A stretch of DNA of 64,000 nucleotides from Caldilineaceae bacterium (GTDB lineage Bacteria > Chloroflexota > Anaerolineae > Caldilineales > Caldilineaceae). The position numbers were made by a program, and so were the translations under genes. This document shows, piece after piece, positions 35,640-44,479 of this stretch. The DNA is taken from the NCBI GenBank assembly GCA_022827195.1, contig JAJDTL010000038.1, forward strand, positions 18,153 to 82,152, in the 5' to 3' direction. Under the pieces are notes generated by a model, which searched no databases, had not been told where the DNA came from, and worked only from the letters and a program-made list of their open reading frames with translations. Each line of letters begins with the position of its first letter. Position 1 is the stretch's first letter.

Positions 35640-36056
35640 AGTTCCCTCCCTTTTCGATTTGTTGCGGTGTCCTGGTGGGAAACTCACCAACATGCCGCGG
35701 TCGCATTGCCCGAAGGAAGAATAGTTACTGCGGGGTTGCTCCAATGAATGAATGCCCCAGTGCTGAACCACAAACTAAGGCGTACTCCGGGGCGCGGTGC
35801 ACTGGGCCTGAATCCCATTACAGGCCGAAGTTCGGCAAACTGCGTTTGTTTCCAATACTCAAGTACAGCACAGCCAACGCCTCCTCGGCTTCGTCTTACC
35901 CCTCGAAAATGTGCGTTGACGACGGCAGCGCGTCTCTTAGGTTGCTCATGGCACCGACGTCTTTCGTACTCAGCAGAGCTCCGGTAGCGCCCAAGCGAAC
36001 TGACGCGCCGCACGCAAGGCCTCTCACCGGGTGCGCCGGGTCTCGTGCACCGAGGA
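35640..36056. other. 417-base intergenic region, no gene recognised
   Basis: Small frames on both strands have no family signature. The region should hold the promoter of the PhyH-sulfatase run on the minus strand, but no strong -35/-10 pair stands out. I see no repeats or tRNA here. Confidence 0.4.
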
Positions 36057-37097
36057 TCACTCGTCTTCTGTGTCGATATAGATGCCGGAGCCTATGACGC
36101 CCTTCTGGTCTGTGTTGGGCGGATCGAAGCTGACGGCGTAGCCGAGCTTCGGGGATCCGGTCTCCTCGTCTCCCTGGATGGCCGGGTTGTCGTAGTGATA
36201 CCGCAAGAACTTCCGACCTTCGCGCCGTGCGCCTCCGATCAGCTCCTCGGCAAACCTCACTCCTTTGGAGTCCGTCCGCGTCATGTCCGTGATTTGTCCC
36301 TCGCGGTACGGCTCGGACCCGTGAAACAGGGTGACGCCCCCTCCGCTCACGACATACAGGTAGATGGAGCCTGCCTTCCAGTCCCCTCCTTCTACGCGGA
36401 AGGCGTTTCTGACCCCTGTGAGGGCGCTGTAGCCTTCGGACAGGACAGCCTGTTGGTAGGTCTCGGCCGCCGCCTCGACGAAGGCGATAAGAGTCTCGCG
36501 GTCCACCACTTCCGACGCGGTGACGGGGGGCTTGGGGAGATCCGCGATCGTGATCGGGACATCGGAGACGTCTTTCGAGAGTCCCCCGACCAGCACGAAT
36601 CGTCTTCCGGTGATCCCGGAAATGTATTCGACAGCGTATGCCGTCTTGAGCCCCTCGTCGTAGTATTCGACGATACCGCCGCCCTCGGCAGCGGCCGCGA
36701 AGAGTTCCTCGACGACCCTGGTTCCACGTTCGTCCTCGACTGCGAAGAGGTTTTTGCTTTCCGCTTCACGATCGTTCCCGTGAATGAAGGCGTCTCCGTT
36801 CATGAGGAAAATAATGAGGAACGTCGACCCGGACTTCCAGTAGCCCTCCGTCTTTAGCCCCTCCCTGAGCTTCGCGCCTTCGTTCATGTCTGTGATCGCC
36901 TCGATACGCGCCTTGGCTCCGAGGACGAAAGCCTCGAGGCTTTCGGCGTCGGTCACTTGGGCTGCGGTTACTTCGCCCATCGGGGCTGGACCGTCGCTGA
37001 CCGGCTGAATCGGCTGGCAGGCCGCCAGTCCAATGCCTAACGTCGCGACACCCGCCGCCTTGAGAATGGTGCGCCGGGCAATTGGACGGTCTGTCAT
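36057..37097 (-). CDS. Tat-exported lipoprotein with two Cache sensor domains
   Basis: A 346-residue secreted protein. The signal has a twin-arginine motif ('ARRTILKAAG') and lipobox 'IGLAAC'. The mature part contains two similar Cache-type ligand-binding modules. The first ('FLMNGDAFIHGNDREAESKN' ... 'GIVEYYDEGLKTAYAVEYI') covers about residues 60-180. The second ('LYVVSGGGVTLFHGSEPYRE' ... 'GYAVSFDPPNTDQKGVIGSG') covers about 190-346 and fits the Cache_2 pattern best, including the final 'G-S-G-x-Y'. There is no transmembrane signalling or output domain, unlike most Cache receptors, so it is a free-standing extracellular sensor or binding protein. AGGAAAGGAA precedes the ATG. It has no operon partner here. 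Confidence 0.75.
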   Translation of the reverse strand: MTDRPIARRTILKAAGVATLGIGLAACQPIQPVSDGPAPMGEVTAAQVTDAESLEAFVLGAKARIEAITDMNEGAKLREGLKTEGYWKSGSTFLIIFLMNGDAFIHGNDREAESKNLFAVEDERGTRVVEELFAAAAEGGGIVEYYDEGLKTAYAVEYISGITGRRFVLVGGLSKDVSDVPITIADLPKPPVTASEVVDRETLIAFVEAAAETYQQAVLSEGYSALTGVRNAFRVEGGDWKAGSIYLYVVSGGGVTLFHGSEPYREGQITDMTRTDSKGVRFAEELIGGARREGRKFLRYHYDNPAIQGDEETGSPKLGYAVSFDPPNTDQKGVIGSGIYIDTEDE

Positions 37098-37400
37098 CGT
37101 TCCTTTCCTTTCTTTGTGGTGGTGAGGTAGAAATATCTGTCTGGGCCGGCAAAGACTCGCTCAGAGGCAGTTGACAAAACGTAGGAGTCGGTTCGTAAGT
37201 CCTCAACTTGCTCCGTCGAACGTGCCAAGATTCGCTCTTTCGTCGAATCGTAACCGCCTCCAGATGAGAATACCCTTTACCGGCCGCGATTGCAAAGCCA
37301 AAGAAAGGAACAGGATGCTGCGCGGGCACGCCATTCATGTTAGACTGTTACGAGATTGATTGGGCTTTGGCAGGCTCGTGTCGAAAGGGAGGACAGTGTC

Positions 37401-37826
37401 ATGGCAGAGCGTCAGCAACCGGGTTGGGTTTCCGACCATCTTCAACGCTATCTCGCGTCCAACGGGCAGGACGGCCACATCTGGAACGGCGTGCCGACGC
37501 TGCTGCTGACGACAGCCGGGAGGCGCTCGGGCAAGCCGCGCACGACTCCGCTCATTTACGGCGAAAGTGGCGAACCACCCTTTTACATTGTCATTGCTTC
37601 GCGCGGCGGCGCCCGCCATCACCCTTCATGGTATCTCAACCTGGTTGAAACACCCGAGGTCCGGCTACAGGTCGGCGCAGAATGTCTTGACGCCACCGCC
37701 CGCACGGCCTCCGATGCGGAAAAGCCGGCGCTGTGGAATCTGATGGCGAAGATCTGGCCCGCGTACAACGATTACCAGGCCAGGACCGAACGGATCATCC
37801 CTGTCGTGGTCCTGGAACCGGCCTGA
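37401..37826 (+). CDS. Ddn-like nitroreductase (F420H2/deazaflavin-dependent family)
   Basis: A 141-residue split-barrel flavin/deazaflavin-binding protein of the Ddn family. 'LLTTAGRRSGKPRTTPLIYG' and 'SRGGARHHPSWYLNLVETPE' are the family's cofactor-binding signatures. Characterised members (mycobacterial Ddn) use F420H2 to reduce quinones or nitroimidazoles. This supports, but does not prove, F420 in the organism. ATG 37401 is chosen because AGGGAGG lies eight bases upstream; the longer frame at 37356 is not needed. The PyrK-like gene follows after 28 bases on the same strand. Confidence 0.85.
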   Translation: MAERQQPGWVSDHLQRYLASNGQDGHIWNGVPTLLLTTAGRRSGKPRTTPLIYGESGEPPFYIVIASRGGARHHPSWYLNLVETPEVRLQVGAECLDATARTASDAEKPALWNLMAKIWPAYNDYQARTERIIPVVVLEPA

Positions 37827-37854
37827 ACCGACGCTTGAAACGGACCGCCGGCAG

Positions 37855-38682
37855 ATGCCTCTCAATGGATCGAGCCCCCTCTCGCGGGACGGCGACATGA
37901 GCGTTTCCGCGAGCGGGCCTCTCTTGACCGCAACCGTCAATCTCCCCACACCCTTTGTCATTCGCTCGATCGAGACGGACAACTACCGGACAAAGACGTT
38001 CATTCTTGACGCCAGCCTGGAAGCAGGCCCCGGGCAGTTCGTCATGGTCTGGCTGCCGCGCTTTGACGAAAAGCCGTTCTCGCTGGTCGATGCCGACCCC
38101 GTCACGATTATGGTCACCGCGGTCGGACCCTTCACACGCCTACTACACGAAATGGCGCCGGGCAACCGACTTTGGGTCCGAGGCGCGTACGGCAAGGGGT
38201 TCGGCCTGCCGCGACCTGGGCTACGCGCGGTTTTCGTGGGCGGTGGATACGGCGTCGCCCCGCTCCTGTGGCTGGCCCGCGCCTGGAAAGGCCGGCTGGC
38301 CGCCCTCAGCGTTGTGATCGGCGCTGGCTCCGCCCGGGACCTGCTGTACGCAGACCACTTCTCCCAACTGTCCGATTGCTATGCGAATACTGCGAACGCA
38401 CTGCAGGTCCACACTAGTACGGAGGACGGCAGTACCGGGTTTCGGGGAAGGGTAACCGACCTGCTTGAACCCCGCCTGGCCGCAGGTGAATTTGACCTGA
38501 TCTGCGCCTGCGGGCCCGACGGAATGCTGGCCGCGCTCGACCTGATGGGCGGCCGATACGGCGTCCCGCGCCAACTGTCCTGGGAGGCATACATGCGCTG
38601 CGGCATCGGCATCTGCGGCTCATGCGAGCACGACGGCCGCGTCCTCTGTCTCGACGGCCCGGTCCTTCAGAGCGGGGCCTAA
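37855..38682 (+). CDS. Dihydroorotate dehydrogenase electron-transfer subunit-like (PyrK family)
   Basis: A 275-residue ferredoxin-reductase-fold protein. An FAD-binding barrel ('GQFVMVWLPRFDEKPFSLVD') and an NAD-binding Rossmann part ('AVFVGGGYGVAPLLWLARAW') are followed by a C-terminal [2Fe-2S] site 'CGIGICGSCEHDGRVLCLDG' with four Cys. This is the architecture of PyrK, which passes electrons from the PyrD dihydroorotate dehydrogenase to NAD+. No pyrD is next to it, so it could be a PyrK encoded apart or a related reductase partner. A shorter start at ATG 37897 is possible; neither start has a strong ribosome site. Confidence 0.82.
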   Translation: MPLNGSSPLSRDGDMSVSASGPLLTATVNLPTPFVIRSIETDNYRTKTFILDASLEAGPGQFVMVWLPRFDEKPFSLVDADPVTIMVTAVGPFTRLLHEMAPGNRLWVRGAYGKGFGLPRPGLRAVFVGGGYGVAPLLWLARAWKGRLAALSVVIGAGSARDLLYADHFSQLSDCYANTANALQVHTSTEDGSTGFRGRVTDLLEPRLAAGEFDLICACGPDGMLAALDLMGGRYGVPRQLSWEAYMRCGIGICGSCEHDGRVLCLDGPVLQSGA

Positions 38683-39362
38683 CCCGTGCCATTAGCCGTG
38701 CCCTGAGCCTCCCACCGTGCGGGCCGAGTCACCGCAAAAAACACCTGTTTCCCGCAACGTGCCATTCTATCTCGCAAGTTCATTTATGGGGTCGGGCGCT
38801 TGAGGACCCTGCCTGAACTGGGCCGCGAGTTCACGGTCGACTCTTCGTTCTTCCTATTTGAGGTCCGGGCGTGCTCTGGCGAGGGAACAGCAGCCGCATG
38901 GAATGCAATACGACCCGTACAGATACTACACTTCGAAGTTGGCTGAGTCAGGCCAATGGAACGCTCAGCGTTTCCCCTCCAATTGGAGGCACATGCGCGT
39001 CTTATGGGCGCTTCGGTTCTGGAAAACTCTGACTTTACGGACCGCCTGTAAGTCTGCAGAAGTGACCCCGGTTTCGCACTCTTCTTGGATGTAGCAGCTC
39101 CAGTTCAGGCCGCTCCGGCGGCGTTCGCAGGCGCGAGAAGGAGTGCGAAGCATCCTCTTTTCGGCGCCCGTTTGCTAACAGTTTGTGGAACCTGACCACT
39201 TCAGGGGGTCGCGACGCGGGAGAGAAGGGCCGGCCCGGTGCGACCAACCGGCTGCGCCCGTGATGCCGGCAGTTGGCCCACTTGATGGCACTGTTCCACC
39301 AGAATCTGTTTCCGCCCCGCGCGGGCGCGGAATTATGGAATTTGGAAGCTTGAAGCGGGGGG
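38683..39362. other. 680-base intergenic region, no gene recognised
   Basis: Frames on both strands are short, overlapping and without signatures. The region separates the PyrK-like gene from the convergent P1 peptidase. I see no clear terminator hairpin, repeat or RNA gene. Confidence 0.45.
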
Positions 39363-40418
39363 TTAAGCCAAGGGTTTTGGCGCCAGACTTGCCGCGGAGG
39401 GCAGCCCGTGAGCGGTCGTTGCGTTGCGAACACCGTCAAGCACGGCATCGGCTACGACTTCGGCGGCAACCGCACCCAGCAGACTCAGCTCAACGGCAGC
39501 CTCCAGCGCACCGGTTGCCAGCGCAAAGATGCAGTCGCCGTCATATACGGTATGCGCCGGGCGGGTCGTGCGGCTGACGCCGGTCTGCCCCATCTGGGCC
39601 AGCTTTGTCACTTCGGGCTTGCTCAGGGCCAGGTTGGTGGCGATGACGCCAATCGTTGTATTGTCCTCGGCCGGGCGGGATGCGGCCAACCCGGCTTCCG
39701 TCGCCTCAATCGACGCCCCCTCGCCGTCCCTGCTCGCAGGCGGGCGGAAAAGGTAGGAATCAAACCGTGCGGCGGCCTCGGACAGGCTGTCGACCAGCTG
39801 GCCAGTGTCCGGGTCGCGGGCCCCCGCCACCAGTTCTCCCTGCCTCGGGTCCATCACGTCGCCGACCGCATTGACCGCCACCAGCGCGGCCACGATCACT
39901 CCGCCCGGCAGCGCGGCCGACGCCTGCCCCAGGCCGCCGCGGCAGGCCAGAGCCGGGCCCGTCAGCTTGCCGACAGTGCAGCCAACACCTGCGCCTACGG
40001 AGCCTCGGCTGCTGTCCTGGTGAGTGGCGGCCTCGCACGCGGCGTAGGCGTCTTCGTCAGTCGGGTAGGCTGTCGATCCGGCGAAACCCAGGTCATAGAG
40101 GATCGCTGCAGGGACGATCGGTACGGGCGCGGCCGGCGTCGGCCAGCCGAATCCCCGCTCGGCCAGCCAGCGCACGACACCGTGTGCCGCTCCCAGCCCG
40201 AAGGCGGAACCGCCACTGAGGAGGACGGCGTGAACCCGGTCCACCCTGCCTACAGGATCGAGCAGCGCCGTCTCGCGCGTTCCGGGCGCCGAGCCGCGCA
40301 CGTCGACGCCGCAGCAGGCGCCTTCCGGCGTCAGAACGACCGAGCATCCGGTGCCACTGGTGTGATCTGACCAGTGACCGACTCGGAGGCCGGGCACGTC
40401 GGTCAGTGCTCTATTCAC
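39363..40418 (-). CDS. P1/S58-family peptidase (DmpA/BapA-like aminopeptidase)
   Basis: A 351-residue member of the DmpA/BapA N-terminal-nucleophile family, which cleaves itself and then acts as an aminopeptidase on D-amino-acid or beta-peptide amides. Landmarks are 'LTDVPGLRVGHWSDHTSGTG', 'VDVRGSAPGTRETALLDP', 'LSGGSAFGLGAAHGVVRWL' and 'GSVGAGVGCTVGKLTGPA'. The self-cleavage/nucleophile segment is 'DNTTIGVIATNLALSK'. The N-terminal 8 bases overlap the end of the SufE gene, so the two are co-transcribed. No signal peptide is seen, so it is cytoplasmic. Confidence 0.88.
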   Translation of the reverse strand: MNRALTDVPGLRVGHWSDHTSGTGCSVVLTPEGACCGVDVRGSAPGTRETALLDPVGRVDRVHAVLLSGGSAFGLGAAHGVVRWLAERGFGWPTPAAPVPIVPAAILYDLGFAGSTAYPTDEDAYAACEAATHQDSSRGSVGAGVGCTVGKLTGPALACRGGLGQASAALPGGVIVAALVAVNAVGDVMDPRQGELVAGARDPDTGQLVDSLSEAAARFDSYLFRPPASRDGEGASIEATEAGLAASRPAEDNTTIGVIATNLALSKPEVTKLAQMGQTGVSRTTRPAHTVYDGDCIFALATGALEAAVELSLLGAVAAEVVADAVLDGVRNATTAHGLPSAASLAPKPLA

Positions 40419-40878
40419 CTTTCGCCATTTTTTGGGTCAGCTGCCGCTTGAGGTAGGCCATCAAAACGTGGAGACCGCGCAGGCGCTGGAGGGAGATGGC
40501 CTCGTGCAGTCCAAGGAGGTAGTGAATGTCGTCCGGTGTGCTGAGTACGGCGTCGGGGGCGGCGCGTTCGAGCCCTTCCTGTACGATTGCGGCATAACCG
40601 CGCACGGTCGGCGATTCTTTGGGAACGTCAATGTAGACGTCCACACCTGCATCGACGATTTCGGTAAACACGAAGACCGGAGTCTGGCACTCGTGGACCT
40701 GCTCCATCCGGTCGCGGGCATCGTGAAGAAAGCCGGGCAGTTCCGGCATGCCCATAGCAAAATCGAGAAGTGACTCCAGCCGCTCGCGCGGCTCCATGCT
40801 GCGAAAATCCTCTATGATCGCGCGCAAAGGCGGCGGAGTCCTTTCGATTTTCTCTTCGAGGGTGAGATTGAATTCCAT
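40411..40878 (-). CDS. sufE: SufE family protein (sulfur acceptor for Fe-S cluster assembly)
   Basis: A 155-residue SufE-like protein that takes sulfur from the SufS cysteine desulfurase. The acceptor Cys lies in 'QVHECQTPVFVFTEIVDAGV', matching the E-C-Q-S/T segment of the family, and 'LDFAMGMPELPGFLHDARDR' matches the N-terminal helices. The C-terminal helical part ending 'LMAYLKRQLTQKMAKGE' is also typical. The SufS partner is not in the window. It overlaps the P1 peptidase gene by 8 bases, an unexpected pairing. Confidence 0.88.
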   Translation of the reverse strand: MEFNLTLEEKIERTPPPLRAIIEDFRSMEPRERLESLLDFAMGMPELPGFLHDARDRMEQVHECQTPVFVFTEIVDAGVDVYIDVPKESPTVRGYAAIVQEGLERAAPDAVLSTPDDIHYLLGLHEAISLQRLRGLHVLMAYLKRQLTQKMAKGE

Positions 40879-40927
40879 GCTATCGCTAAGGCGTTGTGCA
40901 CCTTGCCGAAAGGGCAGAGTAGACTCG

Positions 40928-41125
40928 CTACTTGGAACGTTTCAACACGGGCAGGCCATTCTTGCTTTCGGATACCTCGTAACCCTCCGGCACCGCGTCG
41001 AGCGAGCCTTCCTTCGCCTCTTTGGCGAAAAAATAGAGGGTCTGCTGGCGTCCGTTTCGCAGTGTGGTTTCGCGTGAGTGCAAATAGTAGGTTCTACCCT
41101 TTGAGTTCGTGTGGGCATACGCCAT
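40928..41125 (-). CDS. Small conserved hypothetical protein (65 aa)
   Basis: A short basic protein: 'MAYAHTNSKGRTYYLHSRET' at the N-terminus and 'SKNGLPVLKRSK' at the end. The ATG at 41125 has AAGGAG eight bases upstream, much better than the longer frame. A possible promoter (TACAAT at 41251-41256 on this strand, with TTGTCC 16 bases before it) supports expression. No membrane segment or known domain is visible. Similar small 'YxHTNSKG' proteins are, as I recall, widespread hypotheticals, but I assign no function. Confidence 0.7.
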   Translation of the reverse strand: MAYAHTNSKGRTYYLHSRETTLRNGRQQTLYFFAKEAKEGSLDAVPEGYEVSESKNGLPVLKRSK

Positions 41126-41302
41126 CTTGTCTTGCTCCTTTCTTCTGTGGTGGTGCTGCCATGCAAGGTGTTCAGGCTTCTCCCGAAGCGTTCGAGCGGC
41201 CGATTGGCGTAGGAACGAAGGGCGGCCCAGTGCTCCAGGGTTCAACTTCCATTGTAAATCAGCCCTGCAAAAGGACAAAAAACGGTTGCTGCATTTATTT
41301 CG

Positions 41303-42106
41303 CTACCTGTGCCAGCCGGCCTTGACAGTGCGTGTGGCGATATAGGTGTCGGTAAAATCGGCCGGGGGCTGGCCCTCCCAGCGGTCTTCGTAGAAGCCGG
41401 TCAGTACAAGCCCGGCATCGAGTTGCCCTGCGATCTGGTCGGTGAGTGTGTGGCCGAACTCGAGCGCTTCCCCAGCCCGCATGTAGGAGTCCCGCTCGCT
41501 CTCCGAAATGCTGGACAGGTCGGAATAGGGCAACTTGTAGCGCACCACGGGCGCAGCTTCGCAGTCCGCGTCCTGGTCGAAGAGGTAGAGCACCGGGTTT
41601 ACGAAGCCGGCCACGAGGACGCCTCCCTCTGCAAGCACGCGCGCGCATTCGCGCCAGACCGGCCGCACGTCGGGCACAAACAGGTTGGAGCAAGGGTTCA
41701 CGACCAGGTCGAAGCACCCGTCGGCGAAAGCGCTCAAATCGCGCATGTCGCCTTCGACGATGGCAAGATTCAGGCCCTCCCTTAGGGCAACGAGACGGTC
41801 CTGCGCCAACTGACGGGGAGAGTTGTCCAGCACTGTCACGCGGGCGCCGGCGCTTTCACCGGCCGCGGCCAGTACCGGCCCCTGCTGCCCGCCGCCGGCG
41901 GCAAGACACAGGACTTGCGCCCCCCGTAGCGACGGAAACCAGTCCCGGGGCACAGCCTTTGTCGGTGTCAGTGAGATCTGCCAGTTGTCGCGGCGTGCGG
42001 CCGCGATTGTTTCGGCATCAACGGGAACGGTCCATACGCTTTTGCGCTCGACCGCCAGGTCCCAGGCGAAGCGGTTGTAGGCTCGAATATCAGCTGTTGG
42101 CGGCAT
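41303..42106 (-). CDS. Class I SAM-dependent methyltransferase
   Basis: A 267-residue methyltransferase. The SAM-binding motif I is '[19 protein letters not shown]', followed by the acidic strand end '[13 protein letters not shown]', '[20 protein letters not shown]' (motifs II-III) and a substrate-binding C-terminal part. The N-terminal '[20 protein letters not shown]' is shared by a group of bacterial methyltransferases of unknown substrate. Neighbours (SufE and a small hypothetical on one side, XdhC on the other, all on the same strand) do not reveal its target. Confidence 0.85.
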   Translation of the reverse strand: MPPTADIRAYNRFAWDLAVERKSVWTVPVDAETIAAARRDNWQISLTPTKAVPRDWFPSLRGAQVLCLAAGGGQQGPVLAAAGESAGARVTVLDNSPRQLAQDRLVALREGLNLAIVEGDMRDLSAFADGCFDLVVNPCSNLFVPDVRPVWRECARVLAEGGVLVAGFVNPVLYLFDQDADCEAAPVVRYKLPYSDLSSISESERDSYMRAGEALEFGHTLTDQIAGQLDAGLVLTGFYEDRWEGQPPADFTDTYIATRTVKAGWHR

Positions 42107-42152
42107 CAGGTCTGTTCTACCGGCTGGAATTGGCAGTCTGCGACCTGCCTGG

Positions 42153-43031
42153 TCAGCCCGATTCGGTGGCCGGCTGCCTGTGATCGCCGCGGCCGGTGGT
42201 TTCCGCCGCCCGCGCCCTCCGTTTCAGGCGTTCGTGCTGGATCTGCTCGCTCATTCCCGGCAGCGTCCCGTCACGCATCACGCAAATCATCTCTGCCATG
42301 ATGCAGACCGCGATCTCCGCCGGCGTGATGGCCCCAATGTCGACGCCGATTGGTGCACGGACGTGATCAAAGCTGGTTGCTGGAATGTTCTGCTCCCGCT
42401 CCAGCAGTTCAAAGACGGCGCGAATTCGCCGGCGGCTGCCGATCATGCCCAAATAGGCGACGGGATCGTGCAGCACCTCCAGCAGGCAGTCGATATCGTG
42501 CTGATGCCCGCGTGTGACCAGAACGAGATATGTGTCGCTGTCGAAAACCGGCCTGCCCTGTCGCAGCCCGGCCAGTGTGGGTCGAAACGGCCCGGCCACA
42601 ACCTGATCAGCGCTGGGGAAGCGGGTGCGATGGGCGTACTGCGGCCTGTCGTCCAACACGGTGACCGCGAAATCACAGGTCTTGGCGATCGAGGCTAGCG
42701 GAATGGCGATGTGCCCGGCCCCGGCAATGATCAGGTGCGGCGGGCGCGCCTGCACCTCCACAAAGACGGTGACGTCGCCCTCGTCGAAGGCATAGCGGAG
42801 CCGCTTGTGACTTCTCTGCGCGATTGCCTTGCGGGCGTCGGCCAGAACGGTGCTGCTGTGCCGGCCGAGGCCGAGCTCGCCGACCGGGTCGCGTTCCACC
42901 TGCGGCCAGACTACTGCATGGCCACCGGCAGACGAGGCCAGGTCGCCGCCGGCAGAAGTCACCGTAACCAGCCCAACGGATTCCCTTCTTTCGATTGAGT
43001 CGATAAGCGCTTCGAGCGTCCGCTTCTCCAT
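42153..43031 (-). CDS. XdhC-family molybdoenzyme maturation factor
   Basis: A 292-residue XdhC/CoxF-like protein, which binds molybdenum cofactor and helps sulfurate and insert it into xanthine dehydrogenase-type enzymes. The N-terminal CoxI-like segment is weakly conserved. The C-terminal Rossmann domain is clear ('[18 protein letters not shown]', '[20 protein letters not shown]', '[20 protein letters not shown]'). The start ATG 43031 ([10 protein letters not shown]...) fits the family better than ATG 43091, which lies beside the 14-base repeats. No molybdenum hydroxylase structural genes are in the window. Confidence 0.87.
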   Translation of the reverse strand: MEKRTLEALIDSIERRESVGLVTVTSAGGDLASSAGGHAVVWPQVERDPVGELGLGRHSSTVLADARKAIAQRSHKRLRYAFDEGDVTVFVEVQARPPHLIIAGAGHIAIPLASIAKTCDFAVTVLDDRPQYAHRTRFPSADQVVAGPFRPTLAGLRQGRPVFDSDTYLVLVTRGHQHDIDCLLEVLHDPVAYLGMIGSRRRIRAVFELLEREQNIPATSFDHVRAPIGVDIGAITPAEIAVCIMAEMICVMRDGTLPGMSEQIQHERLKRRARAAETTGRGDHRQPATESG

Positions 43032-43084
43032 TGCTTGCCTTCGATTTCGCCGGGCCGCCGGCACAATCGAAATCTTCACGTCTC

Positions 43085-43126
43085 CTGTCAATGAGTCCCT
43101 GTCAATTAGTCCCTGTCAATTAGTCG
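43085..43126. repeat. Three 14-base tandem repeats between divergent xdhC and terC genes
   Basis: Units are CTGTCAATGAGTCC, CTGTCAATTAGTCC and CTGTCAATTAGTCG in perfect register. On the minus strand each contains TTGACA, so the array offers three -35-like boxes pointing toward xdhC. It may be an operator array or a slippage product. Confidence 0.75.
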
Positions 43127-43161
43127 GCAATCACCAATCGTTGGGCATTCGAAGAGGTAGA

Positions 43162-43170
43162 TGCTAGAAT
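43162..43170 (+). promoter_or_regulatory. Extended -10 promoter candidate for terC
   Basis: TGCTAGAAT (TGN plus TAGAAT) with TTGGGC 18 bases upstream as a weak -35. It would start transcription near 43177, about 86 bases before the terC ATG. Confidence 0.45.
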
Positions 43171-43262
43171 CCTCTCATTTCCCGGTCTCCCGGGACCTCC
43201 GTGAACGGCGCATTGCACCATCCTCACATTTCGTTGGGCTAATTCAAAATAGGGACCGCGAT

Positions 43263-44030
43263 ATGGAACTGTTCCAGCCTGAAAACCTCGTCGCCCTCCT
43301 GACACTCGTCCTGCTCGAAGTCGTGCTCGGCATCGACAACGTGATCTTCATCGCCATCCTGAGCGGAAAGCTGCCTGAACGACAGCAGGCCAGGGCCCGT
43401 TCTGCCGGCATCGGGCTGGCGGTACTCGCCCGACTTGTGCTTCTCTTCAGCATAACCTGGATCATGCGCCTGACATTTCCCTTGTTCGAGATCTTCTCCC
43501 ACGAAGTTTCGGGGCGGGACCTGATCCTGCTTGTCGGCGGCCTCTTCCTTATCGGCAAGAGCACATATGAGATTCACGAGAAACTGGAAGCTGCCGAACA
43601 TGACAGCACGACGAAAGGCGTGGCAACGCTCGCCTCCGTACTCGTGCAGATCGTGATCGTCGACATTGTGTTTTCGCTGGATTCGGTGGTAACGGCGGTG
43701 GGTATCTCGGGCAATCTGTGGGTGATGGTGCCGGCCGTGGTCGTCGCAGCCGCCGTGATGCTCATCTTCGCCGGGCCGATCGCCGCCTATGTCGAGCGGC
43801 ACCCCACGATGAAGATTCTGGCCCTGGCGTTCCTGATCCTGATCGGGTTTCTTCTCGTCCTGGAAGGCTGGCTGCACGAGACGGTAGAGGAGCTGCATAT
43901 CAAAAACTACGCCTACTTTGCCATGGCCTTCTCACTCGTTGTCGAGATGATCAACATTCGCGTACGGGAGAAGTCGCAGCCGGTCCACCTGCGCAGCCGC
44001 TTGCCGAGAACCGAGCCGGACGACAGTTAG
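43263..44030 (+). CDS. TerC-family integral membrane protein
   Basis: A 255-residue inner-membrane protein with about seven helices. The two family signatures with membrane acidic residues are 'LLEVVLGIDNVIFIAILSGK' and 'IVDIVFSLDSVVTAVGISGN', and 'GGLFLIGKSTYEIHEKLE' is typical of the YjbE/YkoY/TerC group. Members are linked to metal (manganese) export and loading of secreted proteins, and earlier to tellurium resistance. ATG 43263 begins the first helix region; an upstream ATG at 43161 would sit at the promoter. It stands alone on the plus strand between two minus-strand genes for molybdoenzyme maturation. Confidence 0.9.
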   Translation: MELFQPENLVALLTLVLLEVVLGIDNVIFIAILSGKLPERQQARARSAGIGLAVLARLVLLFSITWIMRLTFPLFEIFSHEVSGRDLILLVGGLFLIGKSTYEIHEKLEAAEHDSTTKGVATLASVLVQIVIVDIVFSLDSVVTAVGISGNLWVMVPAVVVAAAVMLIFAGPIAAYVERHPTMKILALAFLILIGFLLVLEGWLHETVEELHIKNYAYFAMAFSLVVEMINIRVREKSQPVHLRSRLPRTEPDDS

Positions 44031-44067
44031 GCCGGTCGCAGTCGGGGTGGCGCTGCGGACGCGCCGG

Positions 44068-44439
44068 CTATGCGGAATCGCCGGAGGGCCGATACGCGCC
44101 GGCTGGGGCAGTGCCGTCCTCAGATTCGCCCCAGCGCTCGATGAAGACATCCATGACGCCTCCGCAGACGCCAAGGCTTTCCATCGAAATGTCTTCGGTC
44201 AAGTCCACGTGAACCGTGCGCGGCAGCCCGCTCTCGATCACGTCAAGCCCGGCGCGGATTACGTCGGCCTCCCCACACCCGCCTCCGACCGTTCCGACAT
44301 GCCGGCCCAGCGGATGGATGATCATCTTTGCGCCGACTTCGCGGGGAACTGATCCTTTGGCCTCGATGATTGTCGCCACGGCTACCGGCAGCTCTTCGTC
44401 CAGCATGCCCTGCAAATGGCGGTAAAAAGTTGCATTCAA
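44068..44439 (-). CDS. Stand-alone XdhC/CoxI N-terminal domain protein
   Basis: A 123-residue protein equal to only the CoxI (XdhC_CoxI) domain: 'ELPVAVATIIEAKGSVPREV' and 'RHVGTVGGGCGEADVIRAGL', with conserved Cys in 'GGGCGE' and 'LGVCGGVMDVFIE'. In other bacteria this domain is fused to the XdhC Rossmann domain or acts as CoxI beside it. The start is TTG 44439 with AGGAG ten bases upstream; the longer frame upstream overlaps the MocA-like gene and lacks homology. It lies 40 bases after the MocA-like gene and is probably co-transcribed with it. Confidence 0.8.
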   Translation of the reverse strand: MNATFYRHLQGMLDEELPVAVATIIEAKGSVPREVGAKMIIHPLGRHVGTVGGGCGEADVIRAGLDVIESGLPRTVHVDLTEDISMESLGVCGGVMDVFIERWGESEDGTAPAGAYRPSGDSA

Positions 44440-44479
44440 TTGTGTCTGACTCCTCGCATTGGTGCGCGACCGTAGCGGT

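Noticed and set aside
39035..39448. 137-codon minus-strand frame in the gap before the P1 peptidase
   Set aside because: Partly overlaps the 3' end of the peptidase gene, has no signature and no ribosome site; it could be decayed repeat sequence but I cannot show this.
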